NCBI GenBank assembly: GCA_963832725.1
Contig: CAWHVG010000006.1
Location: 310,001 to 374,000, forward strand
Source of the DNA: JAEZBP01 sp963832725
Lineage (GTDB): Bacteria; Myxococcota_A; Polyangia; Polyangiales; Sandaracinaceae
Direction of reading: 5' to 3'
DNA length: 64,000 nucleotides
The notes below the pieces were generated by a model. The model searched no databases. It was not told the DNA's origin and saw only the letters and a program-made list of their open reading frames with translations. Shown here piece after piece: positions 39,099-48,016 of the stretch. The position numbers and the translations under genes were made by a program. The first letter of the stretch is position 1. The number at the start of each line of letters is the position of its first letter.

Positions 39099-39569
39099 AT
39101 GCTGCGCCGAACGCTCCCGGCCATCCTGCTCCTCACGCTCTTCGCCTGCGATCACCCGCGGGCGCCCTCCGGGCTCGACAGAGACCCCTGGGCCGAGCGC
39201 GACGACGCGGCCCTGACCCGCGCCATCGAAGACGCCCGCCGCGCAGCCTCCGAGAGCGATCGCCGCGTGCTGCTCGACTTCGTGGCGCCGTGGTGCACCG
39301 ACTGCCGCGAGGTCATCCGCGTCAGCCATCGGGATCCGGCGCGCTCGGTCATCGAAGCACGCTACGTCGTCGTCTACGTGAACGTCGGCCGCTTCGACCG
39401 GCACCAGGCTTTGATCCGCGAGCACGACGTCGATCGCATCGCCACCCTGGTGGTCCTCGATCCTGCGAGCGGTCGCCGGGTGGCGCGCACGACCCTCGAG
39501 CCGATCACCACCGGCGCCGGCCTCACGCCCGACGAGCTCGCGCGCTGGCTCCGCGCGCCCAGCGGGTGA
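39099..39569 (+). CDS. Thioredoxin-like lipoprotein
   Basis: ATG 39099 gives 'MLRRTLPAILLLTLFACDH', a lipoprotein signal with lipobox L-F-A-C. The mature part has a thioredoxin fold with 'VLLDFVAPWCTDCREVIRV', where W-C-T-D-C resembles the DsbD-gamma/DUF255 type rather than W-C-G-P-C. The following segment 'RYVVVYVNVGRFDRHQALIR' is the next strand and helix of the fold. It should act in disulfide exchange outside the cytoplasm. The downstream antiporter gene begins 111 bp later. Confidence 0.82.
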   Translation: MLRRTLPAILLLTLFACDHPRAPSGLDRDPWAERDDAALTRAIEDARRAASESDRRVLLDFVAPWCTDCREVIRVSHRDPARSVIEARYVVVYVNVGRFDRHQALIREHDVDRIATLVVLDPASGRRVARTTLEPITTGAGLTPDELARWLRAPSG

Positions 39570-39680
39570 AGCGCGAACGCTGGCACGACGGGCGGCGCGC
39601 GCTCTTCGCCCGGCGAGCTCCGGCCGAACGGGCGCGATCCGCGCTTGTGCTCCGGGCTCGGCTGAGGCACACGTGCAGCC

Positions 39681-41300
39681 GTGAGCACGGGGCGGACGCT
39701 CTTCTTCCTCCTGATCGTCGCCAGCATCGTCGCGATGATCGCGCGGCGGGTGAAGCTGCCGTACACGGTCGCCCTCGTCCTGGCGGGGCTCGCCCTCGGC
39801 GCGGTCGAGAGCCAGCTCCACTTCGTCGATCTCGACGCGGTGCGCCTGACGCCGGAGCTGCTCTTCACGCTCTTTCTGCCAGCGCTCCTCTTCGAGGCCG
39901 CGTTCCACCTGAGCTGGCCGAAGTTCAAAGAGAACATCCGCGCCATCCTGCTGCTCGCCGTGCCGGGCGTCCTCGCCTCCATCGCGCTCGCCGGGATGCT
40001 GACCTACTGGCTCGAGCCGCTGGCGCAGACCGCGCTCCCGCTCGCGGTGGCCTTCCTCTTCGTGTCCACCTGCGCGGCGACCGATCCGGTCAGCGTCATC
40101 GCCCTCTTCAAAGAGCTCGGCGTGCCCAAGCGGCTGGCCGTCCTGATGGAAGGCGAGTCGCTCCTCAACGACGGAATCGCCGTCGTCGCCTTCGTCGTGC
40201 TGAGCGCCATCCTCGGCATCTCCCACGTGAACGAAGACGTCAGCGCCGCCTGGGCCGCGCGCTTTCTGCTCTGGGAGATCGTCATGGGAGTCGGCATCGG
40301 CGCGGCCGTCGGCCTCGGCGTCTCCTACGTCACCACGCTGGTCAGCGATCACCTGATCGAGATCATGCTGACCACCATCGCCGCGTTCGGCAGCTACCTC
40401 ATCGCCGAGGCGGCCCACGCGTCGCCGGTCCTGGCCGTGGTCGCCGCCGGCATGGCCACCGGCAACGTCGGCGCGCGCTACGGCCTGACGCCGACCAACC
40501 GCATCGCGGTCGAGAGCTTCTGGGAGTACACGGTCTTCGCCGCCAACAGCTTCGTCTTCCTGCTCCTCGGCAAGGAGATCGATCTGGGCCACATGCTGAG
40601 CCACTGGGCGCCGATCCTGGTCGCCTGGCTGGCGCTCACGCTCGCCCGCGGCGTCGTCATCTTCATCGTCGAGCGCATGCTCTCCCGCAGCCGCGAGCGC
40701 TTGCCCTCCCGCTGGTCCGCCGTGCTCACGTGGGGCGGTCTGCGCGGCAGCCTCTCGATGGTGCTGGCGCTCAGCCTGCCGATCACGTTCGAGTACCGCG
40801 ACGTGCTCATCGATCTGGTCTTCGGCGTCGTGCTGCTCTCCATCCTGGTCCAGGGCCTGAGCATGAGCTCGATCCTGCGCTGGTCCGGCGCCATCGAAGG
40901 CGGCAGCCGCAACCACGAGTACCTGATGCTCCGCGGCCGACTGCGAGGCACCCGCGCCGCGCTCCGGCGGCTGGACGAGAGCCTCGGCCGCGGCGAGATC
41001 CACCAGACCACCTACGACCAGCTCCGCGCGTCGCTCAGCGGGCGCGAGACCACGCTGGAAGAGGAGATTGAGAACCTCACGCCCTCGGCGGCGGAGCTCC
41101 AGCGGGACGAGCTGGCCCGGACCCGCGCCCGCCTCTTCGAGGTGGAACGCGAAGCCGTGCAGGAGGCCGAGAAGACCGGGCTGATCAACGAAGAGATCGC
41201 CCGCGCGCTGCTCGACGAGATCACCGAGCGGACGCTGGACGAGCCGGAGAAGGAGGCGGAGAAAGCGAAGGAGCCCGAGGGCGAACCGTCCCCTTCTTGA
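39681..41300 (+). CDS. CPA1-type Na+(K+)/H+ antiporter
   Basis: About 12 membrane segments cover residues 5-395. The ion-binding helix contains 'CAATDPVSVIALFKELGVP', the CPA1 signature with the essential Asp, and is followed by 'LMEGESLLNDGIAVVAFVV', with the second conserved Asn-Asp. The remaining 140 residues form a charged, coiled-coil-like cytoplasmic tail ('LEEEIENLTPSAAELQRDEL') ending in a Glu/Lys-rich stretch. It exchanges monovalent cations for protons across the inner membrane. GTG 39681 is the start. The next gene begins 30 bp downstream. Confidence 0.92.
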   Translation: MSTGRTLFFLLIVASIVAMIARRVKLPYTVALVLAGLALGAVESQLHFVDLDAVRLTPELLFTLFLPALLFEAAFHLSWPKFKENIRAILLLAVPGVLASIALAGMLTYWLEPLAQTALPLAVAFLFVSTCAATDPVSVIALFKELGVPKRLAVLMEGESLLNDGIAVVAFVVLSAILGISHVNEDVSAAWAARFLLWEIVMGVGIGAAVGLGVSYVTTLVSDHLIEIMLTTIAAFGSYLIAEAAHASPVLAVVAAGMATGNVGARYGLTPTNRIAVESFWEYTVFAANSFVFLLLGKEIDLGHMLSHWAPILVAWLALTLARGVVIFIVERMLSRSRERLPSRWSAVLTWGGLRGSLSMVLALSLPITFEYRDVLIDLVFGVVLLSILVQGLSMSSILRWSGAIEGGSRNHEYLMLRGRLRGTRAALRRLDESLGRGEIHQTTYDQLRASLSGRETTLEEEIENLTPSAAELQRDELARTRARLFEVEREAVQEAEKTGLINEEIARALLDEITERTLDEPEKEAEKAKEPEGEPSPS

Positions 41301-41329
41301 CCGCCCCGGGACGCGCTACTCTGGCGCGC

Positions 41330-42601
41330 ATGCGACGACTCGGCATCTTCCTGACTTCGATCCTGGCACTGACCGCCTGTGACAACGGCTCGGGCAACCC
41401 CGACGCGGGCGGCACGGCCGACGCCTCCACCGGCAGCGACGGCGGCGGCACGACCCACGACGGCGGCGGCACGACCCACGACGGCGGCACCACCAACGAT
41501 GCGGGCACCGACGCCGGCCCGACCTGCCCGCCCGGACCGGTGGCGCCGAGCACCTTCGACTGCTCGACCAGCGATCCCTCGATCACCTTCGGCGACCCCA
41601 TGACCGCCGACGCGATGACCTGGACCTGGGTCGACTTCCCCGGCGCGCTCTGCATGGACGGCTCGGCGACGGGCATCGGGATCAACCTCAACCCCGAGTC
41701 CACCAAGCTGGTCATCTACCTGGAAGGCGGCGGCGCCTGCTTCGATGCGATCAGCTGCTCGACGGTGGCCAACCTGCACGGCTACGGCTCGGCGCAGTTC
41801 CAGAGCGACGTCAACGGCGGCGCCATCGGGATCGGCCTGCTCGATCGCACCGACGCGAACAACCCGATGAAGGACGCCAACTACGTCTACATCCCCTACT
41901 GCTCGGGCGACGTCCACGGCGGCACCCTGATGGACAGCTCCGACGGCCACACCCACGTCGGCTACCGGAACGTGACCGAGTACCTGAAGCGCATCGTGCC
42001 GACGTTCGACTCGGATCATGGGATGGTCGACTACGTGCTGCTCACCGGCCGGAGCGCGGGCGGCCTCGGCACCATGGTCAACTACATCCAGGTGCAGGAG
42101 GCGTTCGACTGCACGCCGGTCGACGCCCTCGACGACGCGGGCACCCTGCTGCCCGACGACTACCTCAAGCCCTGCCTGCAGCAGACCGTGCGCGACGTGT
42201 GGGGCCTCGACCCGATCATCCCGAGCGACTGCAGCCAGTGCACCTGCAGCGACGGCGGCGGGATGGTGAACCTCTTCCCCTACCTGGTGCGCCGCTATCC
42301 CGACCGCCGCTTCGGCTTCGTCAGCTCGATGGAGGACTCGACCTTCCGCCAGTTCTTCAGCTTCGGCTACTCACCCACCTGCAGCTACCCGGTGGTCATG
42401 CCGGGCGCCGACTACACGGCCGGCCTGAACGAGCTCCGCGCTCTGCTGAGCTCGGACACCAACTTCCACAGCTACTTCGTCAGCGGAATGCAGCACACCT
42501 TCACGTTCGACCTGACCACGACCTCGGCCAGCGTGGTGCTCGAGGACTGGGTCACCGAGCTCGTGAACGGCGACTCGGCCTGGGCCGACGTCGGGCCCTA
42601 G
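41330..42601 (+). CDS. Pectin-acetylesterase-like (Notum family) lipoprotein
   Basis: ATG 41330 opens a lipoprotein signal ('RLGIFLTSILALTACDN'), then a Gly/Asp/Thr linker with near-exact T-H-D-G-G-G repeats. The catalytic domain has 'KLVIYLEGGGACFDAISC' (oxyanion region), 'YVYIPYCSGDVHGG', and the nucleophile elbow 'LLTGRSAGGLGTMVNY' with Ser in G-R-S-A-G-G. Late 'YFVSGMQHTFTF' supplies the likely catalytic His. Family members remove acyl groups from polysaccharides or proteins. The substrate is unknown; the enzyme should be on the cell surface. The ATG overlaps no neighbour but follows the antiporter closely. Confidence 0.85.
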   Translation: MRRLGIFLTSILALTACDNGSGNPDAGGTADASTGSDGGGTTHDGGGTTHDGGTTNDAGTDAGPTCPPGPVAPSTFDCSTSDPSITFGDPMTADAMTWTWVDFPGALCMDGSATGIGINLNPESTKLVIYLEGGGACFDAISCSTVANLHGYGSAQFQSDVNGGAIGIGLLDRTDANNPMKDANYVYIPYCSGDVHGGTLMDSSDGHTHVGYRNVTEYLKRIVPTFDSDHGMVDYVLLTGRSAGGLGTMVNYIQVQEAFDCTPVDALDDAGTLLPDDYLKPCLQQTVRDVWGLDPIIPSDCSQCTCSDGGGMVNLFPYLVRRYPDRRFGFVSSMEDSTFRQFFSFGYSPTCSYPVVMPGADYTAGLNELRALLSSDTNFHSYFVSGMQHTFTFDLTTTSASVVLEDWVTELVNGDSAWADVGP

Positions 42602-42615
42602 CCGGCGCGAACGCA

Positions 42616-42661
42616 CGAAGTCCTCCGTGGCCCCAGGTGCCACGGCCCGGAACGGACTTCG
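42616..42661 (+). terminator. Nested hairpin downstream of esterase gene
   Basis: CGAAGTCC at 42616-42623 pairs with GGACTTCG at 42654-42661, enclosing an inner stem CGTGGC/GCCACG. Part of the right arm (CCGGAACGGACTTCGG) recurs at 5644-5659. It may stop transcription of the antiporter-esterase unit, though no T-run follows. Confidence 0.45.
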
Positions 42662-42702
42662 GATCGTCGGTGCTGGCCAATCCATCACGCTCGAGTAGCC
42701 GC

Positions 42703-42739
42703 AACCGCCCGGCCAGGCCTCCTGCCTCGCCGGGCGGTT
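42703..42739 (+). terminator. Strong GC hairpin terminator
   Basis: AACCGCCCGGC (42703-42713) is the reverse complement of GCCGGGCGGTT (42729-42739), with AGGC/GCCT extending the stem. The following CCGTTTCC is only weakly T-rich. It separates the esterase gene from the V4R cluster. Confidence 0.65.
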
Positions 42740-42878
42740 CCGTTTCCGAGGCAAATACCGACCGCAGCGGTATCTTTTGAACGTCCCCTATCGTAGATTG
42801 GTACGGCCAGTGAGTCGGCGCCTCGCAGTGTGGCGGACCGCTGGATCTCGAGCCTCGAAGACGCTCGGGGGAGGACGT

Positions 42879-43070
42879 GTGGGACAGCGGTTGGTCGCCA
42901 TCGTCGAGCGCATACGGCGCGAATCCAAGGGTCTGCCGAACGTCGACCTGGCGCGGCTCAACCTGCGGGTGGGCAAGCCGCTGTCGCGGACGGCGTTCAC
43001 GCTGCCGGACGAGCCCGAGCTGGTGGCGCTCGCCGAGCGCGTCGCCGACGAGCTGTTGAAGGAGGGCTGA
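42879..43070 (+). CDS. Small protein heading the V4R cluster
   Basis: GTG 42879 is preceded by GGGGGAGG at a spacing of about 4-5 bases, a good ribosome binding site, giving a 63-residue product. The open frame continues upstream to 42777 but that part lacks a start signal. The peptide is amphipathic ('RLVAIVERIRRESKGLPN', 'ELVALAERVADELLKEG'), with a central Leu/Val/Thr stretch. Its gene is one base from the next start, so the three genes form a tight operon. It might be an adaptor or regulator of the V4R proteins; no family is recognised. Confidence 0.55.
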   Translation: MGQRLVAIVERIRRESKGLPNVDLARLNLRVGKPLSRTAFTLPDEPELVALAERVADELLKEG

Positions 43071-43071
43071 G

Positions 43072-43578
43072 ATGGGACACGACCCGAGCTTCGACGCGGA
43101 CCGGAACCTCCTCGTGCTGGGCGAGCGGCGGCTCGTCTTCCACTGCCATCACTACAACGTCTTCCTGCAGCGGAGCATCGAGGACATGTTCGAGGACGCC
43201 GTGGCCATGCAGGTGTCGGCGGCCAAGGAGTCCGCGCGCCACATCCTCGCCGGGATCTGGACGGCCGAAGACGCGCCGCTCGAGGCCCGACTTCGCGACG
43301 CAGCGGCCGTCTTCGGCGAGAACGGCTTCGGCCGCGCCGACGCCTCGGGGCTGACGATCGACGGCGGTGACGTCGTGCTGGCCACCTCGCACTACGCGGT
43401 TGGCTGGCAAGCGAAATGGGGAACGAGGAAGCAGGGCGTCTGTCACTTCGCCACCGGCTACTGGGCGGGCGCGCTGGCAGCAGCGGCCGGCATCTCGCCC
43501 GAGCGGGTCCAGGCGCACGAGACCCAATGCGCCGTGAGCGGCGCGGACGCGTGCCGCATCCACGTGGAGGTGCGCTGA
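43072..43578 (+). CDS. V4R-domain protein 1
   Basis: The 168-residue protein ends with the V4R (4-vinyl reductase) signature: 'KQGVCHFATGYWAGALAAAA', 'GISPERVQAHETQCAVSGA' and 'DACRIHVEV' . The Cys/His positions in this module bind metal in known examples. V4R domains bind small hydrophobic ligands and occur in bacteriochlorophyll synthesis and in sensors such as XylR/DmpR-type activators. The N-terminal part 'GERRLVFHCHHYNVFLQRS' adds more His residues. No DNA-binding or catalytic domain is attached. Its stop overlaps the next ATG (TGATG). Confidence 0.75.
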   Translation: MGHDPSFDADRNLLVLGERRLVFHCHHYNVFLQRSIEDMFEDAVAMQVSAAKESARHILAGIWTAEDAPLEARLRDAAAVFGENGFGRADASGLTIDGGDVVLATSHYAVGWQAKWGTRKQGVCHFATGYWAGALAAAAGISPERVQAHETQCAVSGADACRIHVEVR

Positions 43579-44222
43579 TGGCCATCGACGAGCGAGCGGT
43601 CGTGGAGGCGGTCTCGTCGCTCGGCATCGCCGGCGACGAAGAGGGTCTCATCCCCGCGTTCGGGCTCTACCTGACCCGACACATGGCGGACTACTACAAC
43701 CGCATCTCGTTCGCGGCCGCGCGCCGCATCACCGGCAGCGGGTTGGAGGAGGACGCGCGCGCGCTCCTGGTCGAGGCCGGCCACGCCTGCGCGTTCAACA
43801 CCTTCGGCGGCGTCATGAAGTCGGCCGAGTGGGAGGCCGTGGTCCAGCCGATGATCGAGACCCGCGAGGACTGGGTCCACGGCATGGTGGCCGTCGTCAA
43901 CGCCTTCGGCTGGGGCCGCTGGTCCGTGGTCGAGCTGAGCGCGCCCGATCGCCTCCACATCGCCATCGACGACTCGTACGAGGCGGAGGGCTGGCTGCGC
44001 GACTACCCGAAGAGCGAGCACCCCCGCTGCTACCTGGCCTGCGGGGGCGTGGCCGGGCTGATGAACCTCCTCTACCTCGGCGACATCACCGAGGGCCCCG
44101 AGCTGACCCACGACTACTACCGGCAGCTCTTCGGCCGCGGCGACGCGTTCCAGGCCGAGGAGATCGCCTGCGTCGCCAAGGGCGATCCGCGCTGCGAGCT
44201 CGTCGCCACCCGCCCGGACTGA
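43578..44222 (+). CDS. V4R-domain protein 2
   Basis: The 214-residue protein overlaps the previous gene by one base. Its C-terminal 100 residues follow the V4R pattern: 'HPRCYLACGGVAGLMNLLY', then 'FQAEEIACVAKGDPRCELVA' with paired Cys. The first 110 residues are helical ('YLTRHMADYYNRISFAAARR', 'EAGHACAFNTFGGVMKSAEW') and may form the dimerisation part. Two V4R proteins of different length in one operon suggest they make a hetero-oligomeric ligand sensor or carrier. No photosynthesis gene is in the window, so chlorophyll synthesis is unlikely. Confidence 0.72.
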   Translation: MAIDERAVVEAVSSLGIAGDEEGLIPAFGLYLTRHMADYYNRISFAAARRITGSGLEEDARALLVEAGHACAFNTFGGVMKSAEWEAVVQPMIETREDWVHGMVAVVNAFGWGRWSVVELSAPDRLHIAIDDSYEAEGWLRDYPKSEHPRCYLACGGVAGLMNLLYLGDITEGPELTHDYYRQLFGRGDAFQAEEIACVAKGDPRCELVATRPD

Positions 44223-44321
44223 CGAGACCCAGGCGCCGCGAGCGCGCGGCAACCGACGTGACGACTCGCGCAACGCTCGACGTGGCGCGCTCGAATCGCC
44301 GCGCGGTCCACGCGTCGCGGC

Positions 44322-45877
44322 CTACGCTTCGCTCGACCCAGCCCCGCGGGCGCTCTGCACCGCCGCCAGCAACGACGCCGAGGAGAACGGCTTCTGCACG
44401 AAGCTCGGGGGCCGCGGCTCGTCGCGGAGACGCCGGCACGCGTCGGACTCGTCGTATCCGCTCACGATGACCACCGCGATCTCGGGATCGATGGCGCGCA
44501 ACGCCCGAAAGGTCTCGTCCCCCGGCATGCCCGGCATGGTCATGTCGACCACCACGACGTCGACGCTGCCGTGACTCAGGAAGACGTCGACGCCCCCTCG
44601 CCCGTCCGGCGCGGTCAAGACGACGAAGCCCGCTCGCTCGAGAAGCTGCGCCATGACCTCGCGCACGCCGGGCTCGTCGTCGATCACCAGCGCGACGCCC
44701 CCTTCCAGCGGCTCCTCGACCCCCGGCAGCACCTCGTCCAGCGCGTCGGCAGGCGTCGTCGAAGCGGGGAAGCGCACGCGGATGCGCGTCCCCCGACCCG
44801 GCTCGCCGTCGACCTCGATGCTGCCCTCGTGCCCGCGCACAATCCCGCGGACCGAGGGGCGAGGCCGAGACCACGGCCGGCTCCCTTCGTCGTGAAGAAG
44901 GGATCGAAGATCCGCTCGCGGATCTCCGGGTCCATCCCGCAACCGTCGTCGATGACCTCGAGCTCCACGCGGGGCTCGGACGTCGAGTCGGCGTCGCTCT
45001 CGAGCGAGCGCACGCGCACCGCGACGCTGCCCCCGCGGACCCCGCACGAGTCCGAGGCGTTGGTGACCAGGTTCAAGAGGAGCTGACGCAGTTGGCCGGC
45101 GTCCGCCACGACCGGGAGCGCCTCGTCCGGGAGGTCCACCCGGAGCGCCACACGCTTCGAGACCACGGCCTCGAGCAGCTTCGCCGTGTCGCGCACCAGG
45201 GCGACGAGGTCGACGCTGCGCAGCTCCGATCCCCCCTTTCCGGCGTAGGCGAGCAGCTGGCGGCTCAGGTCGGAGCCACGGCGCGCCGCCTGCCACACCA
45301 AATCGAGAGAAGCGTGCAGCGGAGACGCCTCGTCGAGGTTGCGGGAGGCGATCTCCAAGCCGCCCAGGATCACGGCGAGCAGGTTGTTGAAGTCGTGCGC
45401 GATGCCGCCCGCCAAGAGCCCCAGGCTCTCGAGCCGCTGGGCCTCGAACATGCGATGGTCGAGGCGCCGTCGCTCCTCCTGCATGTCCCGCTGCTCGGTC
45501 ACGTCGCGAGCCATCACGATCACGTTGCCGCCCTCCATCGGCACGAGGCGCGCCTCGAAATGCTTCGAGATGCCCGAGACCGAGAGGTCGTACTCGACGC
45601 GGACCAGGCTCTCGCCCGCATTGACCCGTTCGAGGGCTTCACCGATCACCGAGCCCGCTTCCGGCGGCAGCACCTCCATCATCGACAGGCCGAGGAACTC
45701 CTGCGGCGCGCGATAGAGATCCTCGGCGTTGCCCGCCCGATAGCGGACGATCGCGCCATCGGGCGAGAGCTCGAAGAGCAAGTCCGGCAGGGCCCGGAAG
45801 ATCGCTTCGAGCTCCGCGTTGCGCACGCGGAGCTCGTCGCGGGTGCTGCGGGAGTCGGCGTCCACCGCCAGGACCAT
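44322..45877 (-). CDS. Hybrid histidine kinase (PAS-HisKA-HATPase-REC), frame broken near 44858
   Basis: A PAS domain spans about residues 15-130 ('LEAIFRALPDLLFELSPDG'). The HisKA H-box is 'LLAGGIAHDFNNLLAVIL', the HATPase carries 'LNLVTNASDSCG', 'DDGCGMDPEIRERIFDPFF' and 'GRGLGLA'. There the frame changes; on either side the text joins as 'GLGLASVRGIVRGHEGSI', so a CC insertion (or loss of one base) at 44857-44860 is likely. A receiver domain ends the protein ('LVIDDEPGVREVMAQLL', Asp in 'VVVVDMTMPGMPG', 'VQKPFSSASLLAAV'). It is a soluble, FixL-type hybrid kinase of about 517 residues. It should pass phosphate to an unlinked phosphotransfer protein. Confidence 0.85.
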
Positions 45878-45973
45878 ACGACGCCCGGCCGCGCGACGAC
45901 AGGGCCGGGTCCCCGCTCGGCCCGACGACGACGGAGCGTGCCATCGTGAGGTCGGCGACGGCCCCGCCGCGCG

Positions 45974-46312
45974 CTACTGCGCGGTCCGCGCGACGAATGC
46001 CGCCAGCCGCTCCGCGAGCGCGAGCGCGGCCTCGCGCTGGGCGGGGCGCTCCGTTCTGAGCTTGGGCATGACCACCACCCGACCGGTCGCCGCGGCGACG
46101 GTGATCTGATGCACGCCCTCGACCTCGATCACGAAGAGCGCGTCGCTCCCGCGGCTGGCGCCGAGCCCGTTCAGCTCCTGGCGCAACCCCTCCGGGAAGC
46201 CCCGCCCGAGCCGCATGTCGTAGAGGTCGCGCCGGATGCAGCTGTGCTTGACGGTGATGGACAGCGGCCCGACCGCGAGCTCGTCGACCACGTCGCCGTA
46301 GCGCTTGCCCAT
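45974..46312 (-). CDS. Hypothetical 112-aa protein
   Basis: ATG 46312 starts 'MGKRYGDVVDELAVGPLSIT', and the chain continues with 'KHSCIRRDLYDMRLGRGF' and 'FVIEVEGVHQITVAAATGRV'. The alternation of strands and the final amphipathic helix suggest a small alpha/beta protein. The strands resemble lipid- or nucleotide-binding PH/profilin-like folds only loosely, so no function is proposed. It lies downstream of the 46446-47235 gene on the same strand with a 133-bp gap. Confidence 0.6.
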   Translation of the reverse strand: MGKRYGDVVDELAVGPLSITVKHSCIRRDLYDMRLGRGFPEGLRQELNGLGASRGSDALFVIEVEGVHQITVAAATGRVVVMPKLRTERPAQREAALALAERLAAFVARTAQ

Positions 46313-46445
46313 GAGAGACTCAGGATATCCGATGCCGTGGCGCGTAGATCGGACGATCGGACTCCGCCCTCGCCCCCGAACGCGAGACGGCCCGCGACGC
46401 GCTGGGGCACCGCGGGCCGTGCTCGCCGGATCGCCGTCGCGACCT

Positions 46446-47235
46446 TCAGCTCGAGGCGCCTCCGTCGGGCGGATTGGGCGAAGGGAAGTCGGCCGCGCCG
46501 GGATCGGCCGTGTCGGCCGGCTCGGGCGTGCCGTCGCGGCGCTTCGCGGTGGGGCGCACCTTGTCGGCCACCTTCTGCATACCCACCAGCGCGGCGTCGG
46601 CGGCATAGGAATCGGCCACGTGCGAGTAGGCGTGACGCAGCTCGGTCAACGCCTGATCACGCGCGTTCAATGCGGCTTGATTCTCGCGCACGTCGGTGTC
46701 CACCGCCTTGGCGGCGTCGCGAACCTCCGCCGCGCCGTCGCGAAGGAGCGCCACGATCTGATCGACGTCCACCTGGGTACCGGCGAAGGGCTCGGGGAAG
46801 ATCCGCGCTCGCGATCGCCTCCGCCGCCACGCTCGCGTATTGCGCCAGCTCGTCCGGATCGCTCGGCGTCTGCCCGGTCAGCCCCAGCTCGCGCACCACC
46901 TCGGCCGGAAACGCGCCCTCGAGGAGCGAGCGCACCCGGATGACCTTGCCGCGCGTGCTGGTGACCGCGGCTCGTTTGGCGCCGACCGTCCCTTTGTCGT
47001 CGGCGCGCTCGACGCTCAACGCGAGATCCGCTTCGCGCAGCGTGCTCGCCCGGCGCAGCAAGAGATCCGCGGCCGCCTTCAGCATGCGCGCGCTGCTCGC
47101 CCCCTCCGGCACGCCGCCCGGAAAGTAGAGCAGGTCCAGCTTCCCGCCGACCTCGTCACCGTGCTGCTGCATCGACGCGGTCACCGTGCGGACGATCGCC
47201 ATCCAGTTCGCGACTTCCTTCGACACTTCTGCCAT
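46446..47235 (-). CDS. Helical hypothetical protein, frame broken at a GATC (46800)
   Basis: ATG 47235 follows a strong site (GGAGGGAGGAA) and begins 'MAEVSKEVANWMAIVRTVTA'. The first half is helical ('ARMLKAAADLLLRRASTLRE', 'GKVIRVRSLLEGAFPAEVV'). At 46800-46803 (GATC) the frame shifts; dropping one base links to 'FPEPFAGTQVDVDQIVALLR', then a long helical segment with 'DTDVRENQAALNARDQALTE', and a Pro/Asp tail. The repaired protein has about 262 residues and could form a coiled coil. No family is recognised. It is the gene directly downstream of the 41-bp repeat array. Confidence 0.6.
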
Positions 47236-47370
47236 CCAGCGTTCCTCCCTCCGTGTGTGTGATCGTGACCCCACCCAACCACGATCGGGCCGCCTCACGA
47301 AAGTCCACATCGTGGGACATGGCGCGTGCGCTCCACGCTTCGACGGGATCGCGCGTCCCCGCGACCGCGC

Positions 47371-47970
47371 GAACGGCGTTCTCGGACGCCTGCGCAAAAC
47401 GCGCGACCTCCCGAAGAGCGTTTCCAGCCCCTTCCGGAAGATGCGAGAGGCCCGAAAAGCCTTTTCGAGGCCCGCGCATCTTGCACGGCACCTGAAAAGC
47501 GTTCCGAGGCCAGCCCCGAGACGCGCGGGCCCTGCGGAGGCCTTCTCGGAGCGTCTCCGCGACTGCGGAGCGCCACGAAAAGGCCTCTCGCACCCTCCCG
47601 CGGGCCAGCCTCGGCCTCGAAAGCCTCTTTGCCGGCAGCCGGCGACGCGCCGAGCCCGCGCGAAGCCTCTCCGAGCGCCGCGCGCTTTGCACCATGCGCG
47701 AAATACCCTCCCCACCCCTTCCGTCAGCCGCGGCACGGCGGAGAAACGCTTCCTCGACCCTCACCTCACCCGCAGCCCGACGACCGAAGCCTTCGCGCCG
47801 GCCGCCCCGCTCACCGGACGAGCCGCGAACGGTTCCTCGCCCCCCACCTCACCCGCGGCTCCAAGACCAAAGCCCTCACGCCGCCCGCCCCGCGCACACG
47901 ACGGACCGCGAACGCGTCCGCGCTCCCACCTCACCCGCGGCTCCACGACGAGAGCCTTTCGCGCCGGCCG
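47371..47970. repeat. Phased array of short degenerate repeats, 41-bp period
   Basis: An anchor of roughly GAAAGCCTTTCCGAGCCC recurs about 15 times, at 47371, 47413, 47454, 47494, 47536, 47577, 47619, 47662, 47700, 47743, 47786, 47827, 47869, 47910 and 47950. Spacings are 38-43 bp, mostly 41-42, close to four helical turns. Between anchors the sequence varies, but the last six units alternate in pairs, sharing CACCTCACCCGCGGCTCCA every second unit (about 84 bp). The period is not a multiple of three, and no frame is conserved, so it is not a protein repeat. It fills the 780-bp spacer between two minus-strand genes. Confidence 0.7.
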
Positions 47971-48016
47971 CGGAGCGGCGGCCCCGCCACGTGGGAGCAG
48001 AGGCGCCCAGCGAACG

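Noticed and set aside
47371..47970. CRISPR array
   Set aside because: Anchors are only about 18 bp and differ too much from unit to unit, no cas gene is nearby, and later intervals are themselves repeated.
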